A stretch of 64,000 nucleotides of DNA from CAZWSX01 sp964636985 (GTDB taxonomy: Bacteria > Planctomycetota > Planctomycetia > Pirellulales > Pirellulaceae), in contig CAZWSX010000028.1 in NCBI GenBank assembly GCA_964636985.1, positions 1 through 64,000 of the forward strand, written 5' to 3'. A program made the position numbers and the translations under genes. Positions 8,387 to 17,239 of the stretch are shown one piece after another (the first letter of the stretch is position 1; every line of letters begins with the position of its first letter). The notes under the pieces were generated by a model. The model worked only from the letters and a program-made list of their open reading frames with translations. It ran no database searches and was not told the origin of the DNA.

Positions 8387-9871
8387 ATGGCGACGATTAC
8401 CGAACCCAAGTCCTCCACTGTTTCGTCCCCCAAAATCGGCCAAACGCAACTCTTTATCGACGGGCAATGGATTCCCGCAAAGAGTGGCAAGACCTTCGAA
8501 ACTCGTAATCCCGCCACCGAGGAAGTGATTGCCGACGTCGCCGAAGGTGACGCCGCCGACATCGACGCCGCCGTTGCCGCCGCCCGCAAGGCGCTCGAGC
8601 AAGGCCCCTGGTCGAAGATGGATGCCCGGGACCGTGGCCGGTTGATGTTCAAATTGGCCGACCTGATCGAAGAGGAGGCCGACGAACTCGCCGCGCTCGA
8701 GTCGCTCGACAACGGCAAGCCTGTTCGCGACGCGCGCGCGGCCGACGTTCCACTCACCATCGATGCCTTGCGTTATTACGCAGGCTACGCCGACAAGATT
8801 CACGGCCAAACGATTCCCGTTCGCGGCAACTACTTTGTTTACACCCGACGCGAGCCCGTCGGCGTCTGCGGGCAAATCATTCCGTGGAACTTCCCGATGC
8901 TGATGGTGGCCTGGAAGTGGGGCCCAGCGCTCGCCGCCGGTTGCACCATCGTGATGAAGCCCGCCGAGCAAACGCCGCTCACCTGCTTGCGGATGGCCCG
9001 GCTCGCGCAAAAAGCCGGCATTCCCGATGGCGTCATCAACGTAGTCCCTGGCTACGGACCAACCGCGGGCGCTTCGCTCGTCAAGCATCCGGGCGTGGAT
9101 AAGATCGCCTTCACCGGCGAAGGGACCACCGCGCAAACCATCATGCGAGAGGCCTCGTCGACTCTGAAGCGACTCACATTCGAGCTCGGCGGAAAGAGTC
9201 CCAACGTGATCTTCGCCGATGCCGATATCGATGCCGCGATCGCCGGCAGCCACTTTGGTCTTTACTTCAACCAAGGCCAATGTTGCTGCGCCGGCAGCCG
9301 CGTCTACGTCGACGAAAAGATTCACGATCGCTTCGTCGAACGCGTGGCCGAACTCAACAAGAAGCGGCGGCTCGGCAATCCACTCGATACCTCGACCGAG
9401 CAAGGTCCGCAGGTCGACCAGGCCCAGTTCGATAAGATCCTGAAGTACGTCGAGATCGGTAAGAAGGAAGGGGCTCGTGTCGTCTCCGGAGGAAAACGCT
9501 TTGGCGATCGCGGCTACTTTGTCGAGCCAACGCTGTTCGACAACGTGACCGACGAGATGGCCATCGCCAAGGATGAAATCTTTGGCCCCGTGATGAGCGT
9601 CCTCAAGTTCAAAGGGACCGACGAAATCGTCGACCGAGCAAACAAGAGCTTTTACGGATTGGCCGCTGCCGTTTGGACCAAGGATGTCGGCCGCGCGCAC
9701 GACTTCGCCAAGCGAATCAAAGCGGGCACCGTCTGGGTTAACTGCTACAACGTCTTCGATGCTGGCGCGCCCTTTGGCGGCTTCAAAATGTCGGGGATGG
9801 GACGAGAACTAGGCGAGGAGGGATTGCGGTCGTACACGGAAACAAAGACCGTTACCGTCGCAATGGGCTAG
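8387..9871 (+). CDS. NAD(P)+-dependent aldehyde dehydrogenase
   Basis: 494 residues, the normal size for the ALDH superfamily. The enzyme oxidises aldehydes to carboxylates. Landmarks: Asn168 in PWNFP, general-base Glu266 in FELGGKSPN, and catalytic Cys300 in the middle of GQCCCAG, the same arrangement as the ALDH1/ALDH2 group. The cofactor loop reads FTGEG (242-246), where most relatives have FTGST. ATG 8387 is preferred to the in-frame ATG 8354 because GGAG lies 10 bases upstream and homologues begin near MATxxx. It is probably cytosolic and transcribed on its own. The specific aldehyde cannot be told. Confidence 0.94.
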   Translation: MATITEPKSSTVSSPKIGQTQLFIDGQWIPAKSGKTFETRNPATEEVIADVAEGDAADIDAAVAAARKALEQGPWSKMDARDRGRLMFKLADLIEEEADELAALESLDNGKPVRDARAADVPLTIDALRYYAGYADKIHGQTIPVRGNYFVYTRREPVGVCGQIIPWNFPMLMVAWKWGPALAAGCTIVMKPAEQTPLTCLRMARLAQKAGIPDGVINVVPGYGPTAGASLVKHPGVDKIAFTGEGTTAQTIMREASSTLKRLTFELGGKSPNVIFADADIDAAIAGSHFGLYFNQGQCCCAGSRVYVDEKIHDRFVERVAELNKKRRLGNPLDTSTEQGPQVDQAQFDKILKYVEIGKKEGARVVSGGKRFGDRGYFVEPTLFDNVTDEMAIAKDEIFGPVMSVLKFKGTDEIVDRANKSFYGLAAAVWTKDVGRAHDFAKRIKAGTVWVNCYNVFDAGAPFGGFKMSGMGRELGEEGLRSYTETKTVTVAMG

Positions 9872-10031
9872 CAATGCCGGAAAAATGCCCGCCAGGAGCC
9901 GCGGAAACCCGCCTACGGCCCACGTTAGAATCGACACTACCGCCGAATTCGTGGTAGTCTTGATTTTCGGGGCCGTTCGCGTTGGTGTTCGTGGATTCTG
10001 CCCGACCGATTTGCGGAAGAGGTTTTTGGGA

Positions 10032-11612
10032 ATGTTGATCACTCGCGCTCCACAATCCTTTGGTCCGCAATCTGTTCGTCCACGGCACTTGGGCTTGGCC
10101 GTCGCGGTCACCCTGACTCTTCTCTCGACCGCGATCGTTCCCGCCCGAGATCCCATCGCCTCATCCAAGCCACCGCAACGTCAGAAGACCAAGATCGTTG
10201 CGACGCCGGAAGACGTGGCCCAGTGGGTGGCGGACCTGAAAGACGACGACTACGAGATTCGCGAGCGCGCCCAGCGCCGCTTGCAAAAGGTAGGCAAGGC
10301 CGCGATTCGCCCTCTGATCGAAGGCGTTCAATCGGCCGATCCGGAAGTCTCTTGGCGCTGTGGTGAGATCCTGCAGCAACTCTCGTTGCGCGGCGACGAT
10401 GCCACCATCGGGGCGCTCACCGAGGCGGCGGTCACGGCAGCGGCGTCTTCGCAACACACTGGCTTGCAAGCCTTCGTCACGGATCTGACAAATCGTCAAA
10501 AAGAACGACGGCACAATATCGTCAAGCTGCGGCTGCAAAGTGTCGGCGCACAGGTCGATGATGGACAAGGCTACGATACTTTCGATCTCGACGCCGACGA
10601 CGGCCCGGTCTTGATACCTGGTGAAGCGATCGAGGTCGATGAAGAGTGGATCGAACCGGCTGAGGCAGGACCTGAAGAAGCGGTACCCTCTGCTCCCGAC
10701 GAGGAAGCGGCGCCGAAGGAACCTCCGGGGGTGGATCCTGCAAACGATGCCACAACCGAACCAGCCGTTGAAGAACCGGGCGCTGAAGAGCCAGCGATCC
10801 CCGAGTCCGCTATTGAAGAGGAACCACCCAGCGAACCCGAACTGGCTTCGCCCGCCGTCCCAGAAGATCCTGACGGTGAGGATATAGAGGTTGCAGCCGA
10901 ACCCGATCTTGAAGATCTCGGCTTAGGGCGAATGCTTAAAGAATTTGGCGGATTGGAAAAGGGAGGTCTCGAAAAAGAAGAGGCCGAGCCCCTCGAAACC
11001 AAGCGGATCTTGAAGGCCCCCAAAGATCCCGAAGTCGTTGTGGTTCGCGGCTTCCTCGGGGGCTTCGGTGGCGTTCCCGGCCTGGTTGCCATCGACGGCC
11101 AATTCAGCGGCCGCCTGATCCTCGACGCAGCATTTAGCGGAAAAGACCACGACCTCAAAGATGCGAAGGACTTACTGGGGATCTCGATGGTGGTGCTTGC
11201 CAGTCCCAAGCTTTCGGACGAAACGTTAAAGCATGTCGCGGAGATGCCTGAGCTCGCGCGCTTGACCGTGAACGGGGGAGCATTCACGTCGGCGGGGTTG
11301 CGGGAGTTCCGAAAGGCGCGGCCCGAGGTCGTGTTTTTCGCCAGCGGACCGGCTGTACTCGGAATTAAAGGGATCACCTCGGGGCCATGCCGGGTCGACG
11401 AGATCGTTCCCAACGCAGGTGCTGCAGTAGCCGGACTCGCCTCTGGGGACGAAATCATCTCGGTCGACGGACAAGCGATCGAAAGCTTCGCCGATCTGAC
11501 CGTGGAGGTGTATAACCACAAGCCGGGCGAGAAAATCAAAATCGTCTATTTGCGCAACGGAAAGCGCAACGAGGCGACGGTCTTGCTGGGACAGCGTCTT
11601 CCCGGACAGTAA
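10032..11612 (+). CDS. Secreted or periplasmic protein with HEAT-like, acidic linker and PDZ domains
   Basis: 526 residues. A signal or anchor segment is at about 18-38. An alpha-helical HEAT-like segment (about 58-125) is followed by a very Glu/Pro/Ala-rich linker (about 205-310). A short LRR-like stretch (LSDETLKHVAEMPELARL...) precedes a C-terminal PDZ domain (about 440-526) with the carboxylate-loop region and the typical GDEIISVDGQAI hairpin. There is no protease domain, so it is likely a scaffold or binding protein in the envelope. ATG 10032 follows GGAAGAGG (10014-10021) and begins just before the signal segment. It lies about 160 bases after the ALDH gene and converges with the TolC-like gene. 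Confidence 0.78.
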   Translation: MLITRAPQSFGPQSVRPRHLGLAVAVTLTLLSTAIVPARDPIASSKPPQRQKTKIVATPEDVAQWVADLKDDDYEIRERAQRRLQKVGKAAIRPLIEGVQSADPEVSWRCGEILQQLSLRGDDATIGALTEAAVTAAASSQHTGLQAFVTDLTNRQKERRHNIVKLRLQSVGAQVDDGQGYDTFDLDADDGPVLIPGEAIEVDEEWIEPAEAGPEEAVPSAPDEEAAPKEPPGVDPANDATTEPAVEEPGAEEPAIPESAIEEEPPSEPELASPAVPEDPDGEDIEVAAEPDLEDLGLGRMLKEFGGLEKGGLEKEEAEPLETKRILKAPKDPEVVVVRGFLGGFGGVPGLVAIDGQFSGRLILDAAFSGKDHDLKDAKDLLGISMVVLASPKLSDETLKHVAEMPELARLTVNGGAFTSAGLREFRKARPEVVFFASGPAVLGIKGITSGPCRVDEIVPNAGAAVAGLASGDEIISVDGQAIESFADLTVEVYNHKPGEKIKIVYLRNGKRNEATVLLGQRLPGQ

Positions 11613-11669
11613 TTATCCAGGCCCGAATCTCTGGGCACGAAAGCGATTTGATGGGGTCGGCCGCTTCGA

Positions 11670-12929
11670 TTATTTGTGTCGGTGATGGGACCGCGATACG
11701 TTGATTTGCGGGGAGTATCCGCAATCGATCGCGAGCGAGCCCATCACCTCTTCGAGCTTGACGACCTCCACTTTCCACTCGATCACGGTGTGAAGCAGGT
11801 CCTGTTCGACACCCAGAATGATGAGGCGGTGCTTCGATTGTTCAAACACTACGGCAGGGTCTTCTGCGCGTTTCTTCTCGAGTCGTTCCGCCGTGGCCTC
11901 CAGTGCGGCCAGGCGTTCGGCTGTGGCCGACGCCGACGCAGTCAACGATTCAAGCTTCGTCACCGCTTCGACCACATCGTGCCAAATCACTTTTTCTTGC
12001 TGCGCCGTGGTCTCGCGGACTTGGCCTTGCCGCACCGAAGCCTCGGCCGACGCCCCGGCCGGATCGAGAAACTGGCGGATCGGGCTCGCCGTACTCGATG
12101 AGCCCAGCCCCGCGTTCAGGCGGGAGAGGACGGCGCGAATAACTGCCACCGCGGCGCTATCGTCGCTTTCCGCCAACAACCGCACGGAAGCCAAATCCGC
12201 GCGCTGAAGCGTCGCCAGTTCGAAGGCCTCGCACCGATCAATCTTGCAAGCGTCCATTTTCAACTCCACGTCGGGCCAGATCCGCTTGTCGCAAAGCTGG
12301 ACATTCAAGACCTTGAGGAGTTGTTGATTGAGTCCTTCGATCGTCCCTTGCAACTCGTGTTGCTTGGCGACGATTTCGAAGCGATTCGCGTCGACTTCCG
12401 CGACCGTCAACGGCGAATCGACTCCTTCGCCTTGCAATCGCAGGACCCGCTCGTCGAGTTCGCGGACGACTAGCTCACGCCGCACCAGGTTGTCGACGCC
12501 GGCCTCGGCTTCGGCCAATCTGAGGAGCAAGACCCGGGCGGCCGCCGCGGCTCGATTGCGCTCGTGAACGGCTTGCAAGCGTAAAACGTTCTCCGCCAAT
12601 TCCGACGTTGTACCGTGATGTTGCTGTTGAGACGCCACCGCCTCCGCTTCTTGCTCGAACAACTTGGCAGCGGACGAATTTTTCGCCGCCAAACAACCGG
12701 CCTCGCACTCGGTCAGGTTGCAGTAGGACGCGTCCATGAGGGGCTGCGTCGGGGCCGGAATGGACGCCAGATCGACTTCGATCGGCCGACGTGAAGTGGC
12801 TACGCAGTTAAGCGGCGCGGTCGCAGCGCTCGCAGGTTGTGAATCGCATCGCCGCGCGCGGCACCACCCGCAGCCGCTCGTAAAAAGAGCTAGCAGCAAG
12901 ACTCCAACGGCGGTGGCGTGGCGTCCCAT
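11670..12929 (-). CDS. TolC-like outer-membrane lipoprotein with long coiled coils
   Basis: 419 residues. The start at 12929 places a signal peptide directly at the N-terminus, ending in TSGC (Cys20), a relaxed lipobox. The rest is strongly helical, rich in Ala, Glu and Leu. It resembles diverged planctomycete TolC-family proteins: CLAAKNSSAAKLFEQE, HERNRAAAAARVLLLRLAEAEA with LVRRELVVRELD. TolC proteins form the outer-membrane channel of type I and RND exporters. No inner-membrane or adaptor partner is adjacent, so the assignment stays at family level. It is divergent from the BNR protein gene at 13192. Confidence 0.6.
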   Translation of the reverse strand: MGRHATAVGVLLLALFTSGCGWCRARRCDSQPASAATAPLNCVATSRRPIEVDLASIPAPTQPLMDASYCNLTECEAGCLAAKNSSAAKLFEQEAEAVASQQQHHGTTSELAENVLRLQAVHERNRAAAAARVLLLRLAEAEAGVDNLVRRELVVRELDERVLRLQGEGVDSPLTVAEVDANRFEIVAKQHELQGTIEGLNQQLLKVLNVQLCDKRIWPDVELKMDACKIDRCEAFELATLQRADLASVRLLAESDDSAAVAVIRAVLSRLNAGLGSSSTASPIRQFLDPAGASAEASVRQGQVRETTAQQEKVIWHDVVEAVTKLESLTASASATAERLAALEATAERLEKKRAEDPAVVFEQSKHRLIILGVEQDLLHTVIEWKVEVVKLEEVMGSLAIDCGYSPQINVSRSHHRHK

Positions 12930-13191
12930 GGAACAATCGGTAAATACGGAGGATTCGTCGACGGCGTTAGTTCTCATCGACGGTTCGCCACGCTGGCTCT
13001 TGTGCCGCTCCTTCAAGCCATCAACTCACCGCATCCAACGACTGGATCGCTGGCGACGCTATCGCCCGCGGCGAGGAGGAGCGCACAAGCGATGTTCTCC
13101 CACCGTCACCATTTCGCTATTCTCCCATCGCGTCTATGCGCTCTTTGGGGCGCATTTCACCGCCCAGCACGCATTCGCGGGAATAGTGGAC

Positions 13192-16100
13192 ATGTCGGCT
13201 CGATCCTCACGGCGACCTAGCCGGTTCTTTCACCGTTTCATGAGTTCGGTGTTGGTCTGTTTGGCCATGTCGCCGGTATTTTTGAACCAGAGCCACGCAA
13301 TCGAGTCGGCCGGAGCGGAGCTGATACCTGAGGCCATCGACGACGCGGAACTCACCGATGTTGCGTTCGCCAATGCTAATGTGGGCGTCGCGGTCGGCGA
13401 ACGAGGAGCGCTTTGGCGAACGGCCGACGGGGGCCGCACCTGGACGCGATGCATCTCGCAGACCGACGTCCGTCTCGAAAGCGTTTCGATGGTCAACGCC
13501 AACGACGCTTGGGCGGTTGGCGGCTATGCCGTCCCCACCGAGATCGGCCCCTCTTCGACCGTTCGCTCGCAAGGGATTGTCCTGCGCACCAAGGATGGCG
13601 GGCTCACCTGGCAATCGCTCCACCAACCACAGTTGCCTGCGCTCACGCGGGTCAAGTTTTTCACTCGCAACCAGGGCATCGCCGTGGGTGCATCGTCGTC
13701 TCTCTTCCCATCCAGCATCTTCCAAACCAGCGACGGCGGCCGCACATGGAATCCGCTGCCGCTGGCCGTCCAAGAGAGTTGGACCGACGGCGACTTCGCA
13801 TCGATGGATCTTGGATGCGTGCTCGGCCGACAAGGACGCCCTTACTCGCTGATGAAGAACGCTCTGGAAGCTTCCACAAGTCCTGACCCGGGACGCCAAC
13901 GTTCCACACGGCTGCGATTCGGCCGAAGTGGCCAGGCATGGATGATCGGCGAACGGGGATTTGTGCAGACGTCGCTTGATGGCGGAAGATCCTGGGCTGT
14001 CCCTCGATCCTTGTCGAGCGAAAGCCTCAAGGCACCTTGCGATTGGCAGGCTCTGGCAACCTTTGGCGACAACATCTGGATCGCGGGTGCGCCAGGCAGC
14101 GTCCTGTTGCATTCGACCGACGCCGGAAAGACTTGGAAGACCTACAAGACAGGGACCACCGTACCGCTACGTGCACTCTGCTTTGTTGACGATTCGCACG
14201 GCTGGGCCGTCGGCAGCTTGGGAACCATCTTGCATACTCGCGACGGCGGCAAGTCGTGGCAAACACAAAGGGCGGGCGGCAAGCGATTGGCCGTACTCGC
14301 ACTATTCCCCTCCGCCCGCCATATTCCGTGGGAGGTTTTCGCGCAATTGGCCGCGACCGACGGATATCGCACGGCCGTAGAACTAGTGACCCGCGAAGAC
14401 GAAACCAAACGGCAGTCCCTCTCGGTTCGGCAACGCATGTCGCAAGCAGCCACGATCGTCGGCGTCGCCGCCACAGACGAATATGGGATCGTCCCGATGT
14501 TAGGCGAGGACCGCGCCGTCACACCCGACGACGTTACACAGTACTGGAACGAACGCTCCACCCAGGCGGTAACAGATCTTGAGGAACGGGTCGTCCGGTC
14601 CATTCGCCAATGGCGTCCGGAAATCATCATCACAAGCGCGGCCAATCCTCAAGACCTCGATCCTGTTGGAGCGTGTGTCAGCCGGATCGTCTTGACCGCC
14701 GCCAAGAAGAGCGCCGACCCCGCGGCCTACGCGCATCAACTCACCCATCTGGGCCTGGAGGCCTGGAAGCCCAAACGCGTCTTCGCAGCGCATGGCCAGT
14801 CGCAGCGCGCGACGGTCGAAATCCACCGCTCGCAAATCTCGCCTAAGATGCTGTCGTCCCTCGCCGAACTGGCCGACCAATCGCGCGGCCTGCTCGGCGA
14901 CGACTCCGTTCTCCCGCGGACCCTCGGATTCGACTTACTGCAGGACGAGATAGCGTCCCCTCCCAAGATGCGAGATTTCTTCGCGGGCCTGCCAATCGCG
15001 CCCGGAAGCGATGCGCGACGCCCCATGACTTCCGTGGTCGACAACATCCCCGAGATTTCGCGGCAGGTCCAAAAGCGGATCGATGCCCAGGCAATGGTCG
15101 ACCGATCGATCGAGAACCCGGCGCGTGCTGGAACATGGCTGGCGCAGATCGACAAGATGACGCACGGCATGTCCCCTGGTGCCGGAGCGACGCTCCTCGC
15201 CGATGCCGCGATGCGCAGCGCGCGAAGCGGCAATCGAGAAGTCGCCGCCGAGGCGTTTCAGGCGCTCGTTCGGAAGTATCCACAGTCGCCGCAAGCCGAA
15301 CGGGCCCTCGCGTGGCTCGTTCAATACTACGGCAGCGCCGAGGCTGCTTGGATCTATCGCAATCAGAAGTCGTACATGCTGCGGAGCACGACGCCGAAGA
15401 TCGATCCCAGTCTCGCTCGTCCCAATGTCTCGGCGATTGCCCAAAACAAAGGGGAGCAGGGCAAAGGGAAAACGGGGGCCGACGGCGCAAGCCCGCCCGC
15501 GAGCGATCCTGCCACGGACGAACAGGGGGAGCCCTCGTTCGGCGGCGTCTCACTTGCTGGATTGAACGCCGCCATCGAACTTGAATTGGACACTCTGGTT
15601 GTTCCAGCATCCGGCACCGATCCCTCCGACGATCGCTACGCGACCCGCGCCGACATCGCCCTTGATGCTGCTCGCAGCGCGCAGCGCATTTCGCCCGCTC
15701 TTTTTGCGACGCCGAGCATTCAGTTCGCACTCGCCAGCGCGGCGCGGCAATCGGATCGAAAATGGTCGGCCAAACCGCTGCAAACCCTGGCCGGGACGCC
15801 GAGCGGCAATCCGTGGACCGAATCAGCCGCCTGCGAATTGTGGTTGGCGCATCGCAAGGGACGTGCGCCCAAAAAAGTTTGGGCGTGTGCTCAAGCTTCC
15901 GCCAAGCCGGTCCTGGACGGCAAACTCGACGACGAAGTCTGGAAGGCGGCCCAACCGGTGGCACTCACTCGCGGAGCAACCCACGCCAAGCTGGAAACGA
16001 AGAGCTCAGCGCCTAGCGCCGCAGTCATGATGTACGACGCCGAATACCTGTACGTAGGCGTCAGTTGCCCGCGCGCGGAAAAACGCGACGGCTCGCCTCC

Positions 16101-16479
16101 GGGCAATCCGCGCAAACGCGATTCATCGATGGCCGCATGCGACCGGGTCGAATTGTTCCTCGACGTCGATCGCGACTACTCGACGTTCTTTCACTTCTCG
16201 ATCGACTCGAACGGCCGCACCGCCGACGCCTTTTGGCGGGACGACCGCTGGGACCCAACCTGGTACGTCGCCAGTGGCGGTGACGACGAATATTGGACCT
16301 GCGAGTGCGCCATTCCCTGGGCAGAGCTCACGGGCGAAGCACCGGCCTCCGACCAAATGTGGGCCGTCGGCATCCAAAGAATCGTCCCCGGACAAGCCCT
16401 CGAATCGTGGACCACGCCGGCGAGCATCGACGTCTCGCCGGAAGGCTTTGGCCTGCTGCGATTCGCGAAGGCAGAGTAA
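13192..16479 (+). CDS. Secreted BNR/Ycf48-like propeller fused to degenerate LmbE and CBM9-like domains
   Basis: 1095 residues. A signal peptide covers about 1-36. Six BNR-type motifs, such as TADGGRTW, TSDGGRTW and TDAGKTW, form a Ycf48-like beta-propeller (about 50-360). Residues 364-545 resemble the PIG-L/LmbE deacetylase fold (LALFPSARH, RPEIIITSAAN), but the HPDD and HPDH zinc motifs are replaced, so it is probably inactive. A helical segment follows, and residues 904-1095 match a CBM9/DOMON-like sugar-binding domain (PVLDGKLDDEVW ... RVELFLDVD). The frame extends upstream to 12736, but that part overlaps the divergent gene and lacks a signal peptide, so ATG 13192 was chosen. It is likely an exported binding or scaffold protein. 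Confidence 0.78.
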   Translation: MSARSSRRPSRFFHRFMSSVLVCLAMSPVFLNQSHAIESAGAELIPEAIDDAELTDVAFANANVGVAVGERGALWRTADGGRTWTRCISQTDVRLESVSMVNANDAWAVGGYAVPTEIGPSSTVRSQGIVLRTKDGGLTWQSLHQPQLPALTRVKFFTRNQGIAVGASSSLFPSSIFQTSDGGRTWNPLPLAVQESWTDGDFASMDLGCVLGRQGRPYSLMKNALEASTSPDPGRQRSTRLRFGRSGQAWMIGERGFVQTSLDGGRSWAVPRSLSSESLKAPCDWQALATFGDNIWIAGAPGSVLLHSTDAGKTWKTYKTGTTVPLRALCFVDDSHGWAVGSLGTILHTRDGGKSWQTQRAGGKRLAVLALFPSARHIPWEVFAQLAATDGYRTAVELVTREDETKRQSLSVRQRMSQAATIVGVAATDEYGIVPMLGEDRAVTPDDVTQYWNERSTQAVTDLEERVVRSIRQWRPEIIITSAANPQDLDPVGACVSRIVLTAAKKSADPAAYAHQLTHLGLEAWKPKRVFAAHGQSQRATVEIHRSQISPKMLSSLAELADQSRGLLGDDSVLPRTLGFDLLQDEIASPPKMRDFFAGLPIAPGSDARRPMTSVVDNIPEISRQVQKRIDAQAMVDRSIENPARAGTWLAQIDKMTHGMSPGAGATLLADAAMRSARSGNREVAAEAFQALVRKYPQSPQAERALAWLVQYYGSAEAAWIYRNQKSYMLRSTTPKIDPSLARPNVSAIAQNKGEQGKGKTGADGASPPASDPATDEQGEPSFGGVSLAGLNAAIELELDTLVVPASGTDPSDDRYATRADIALDAARSAQRISPALFATPSIQFALASAARQSDRKWSAKPLQTLAGTPSGNPWTESAACELWLAHRKGRAPKKVWACAQASAKPVLDGKLDDEVWKAAQPVALTRGATHAKLETKSSAPSAAVMMYDAEYLYVGVSCPRAEKRDGSPPGNPRKRDSSMAACDRVELFLDVDRDYSTFFHFSIDSNGRTADAFWRDDRWDPTWYVASGGDDEYWTCECAIPWAELTGEAPASDQMWAVGIQRIVPGQALESWTTPASIDVSPEGFGLLRFAKAE

Positions 16480-16489
16480 GCGTTGAACG

Positions 16490-17239
16490 TTACGCAATCC
16501 GGCTGGTCAGGCCGCCATCAATCACCAGCACTTCACCCGTGATGTAATCATTGGTGATCAGCGTCATGCAGGCATCGGCGACCTGCTCCGCGGTCCCTTC
16601 CCGGTGGAGCGGGATGCGATTCTGAAGATTGTGCTGCTTCCGCTCTTCAGTCATCGAGGCGTGGAACCGCGTTCGGATCACTCCCGGCGCGATCGAATTG
16701 ACGCGAATGTTGTCGTCGGCCACGTCGCGGGCAAGGCATCGCGTGAAGTTGAGGAGTGCTCCTTTGGCCGTGGCGTAAACGATGGCTCCGGGCACGCCGC
16801 GGATGGCTGCCGATGAGGCCACCGTCAGAATCGCCCCTTCCTTATGCTTGCGCATCTCTGGCAAGGCGGCGCGGCACAGATAATAAAGTGCGTTCACGTG
16901 CAAATTCATGCAGTTGTGCCAGTCGTCGGGCGAGATCTCTTCGATCTTGCCCCAGGCTGGCCCGCCCGCATTGTGAATCAAGACATCGAGCCGCCCCAAC
17001 TGCTGGACGGTCTGCGTGACGGCGGCCGCGCAATCGGCCGGAACGCCCATATCGCCCGGCAGGAAAATCGCCTTTGCACCTTGGGACTGCCACTCCTTCA
17101 AGAGGGCATCGACATGCGGCCCGCCTTGTCGCGCGGTAATGGCGACCGAACCGCCTTGCTTGATGATCGCGCGGGCAATCGCTTCGCCGATCCCCATGGT
17201 TCCACCGGTGATCAGCGCCACTTTGCCGCGAAGGTCCAT
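16490..17239 (-). CDS. SDR-family oxidoreductase
   Basis: 249 residues, classic short-chain dehydrogenase size. The cofactor motif TGGTMGIG is at 11-18 and HNAGG at 89-93. The active site reads Ser142/143, Tyr155 and Lys159 (YATAK). The C-terminus EVLVIDGG is typical of FabG-like SDRs, which reduce keto groups with NAD(P)H. The substrate is unknown. The start codon overlaps the stop of the HTH gene in a TAATG arrangement at 17237-17241, indicating translational coupling. It converges with the BNR gene. Confidence 0.93.
   Translation of the reverse strand: MDLRGKVALITGGTMGIGEAIARAIIKQGGSVAITARQGGPHVDALLKEWQSQGAKAIFLPGDMGVPADCAAAVTQTVQQLGRLDVLIHNAGGPAWGKIEEISPDDWHNCMNLHVNALYYLCRAALPEMRKHKEGAILTVASSAAIRGVPGAIVYATAKGALLNFTRCLARDVADDNIRVNSIAPGVIRTRFHASMTEERKQHNLQNRIPLHREGTAEQVADACMTLITNDYITGEVLVIDGGLTSRIA

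Noticed and set aside
7973..9700. Long minus-strand frame opposite the aldehyde dehydrogenase
   Set aside because: The plus-strand frame has the full ALDH catalytic set; the reverse frame has no recognisable domain.
12736..13191. N-terminal extension of the BNR protein frame
   Set aside because: It overlaps the divergent lipoprotein start, has no signal peptide and reads as random sequence; the signal begins at 13192.
14843..15964. 373-codon minus-strand frame opposite the BNR protein
   Set aside because: Arg/Ser/Pro-rich composition with no domain; typical shadow of a GC-rich coding strand.
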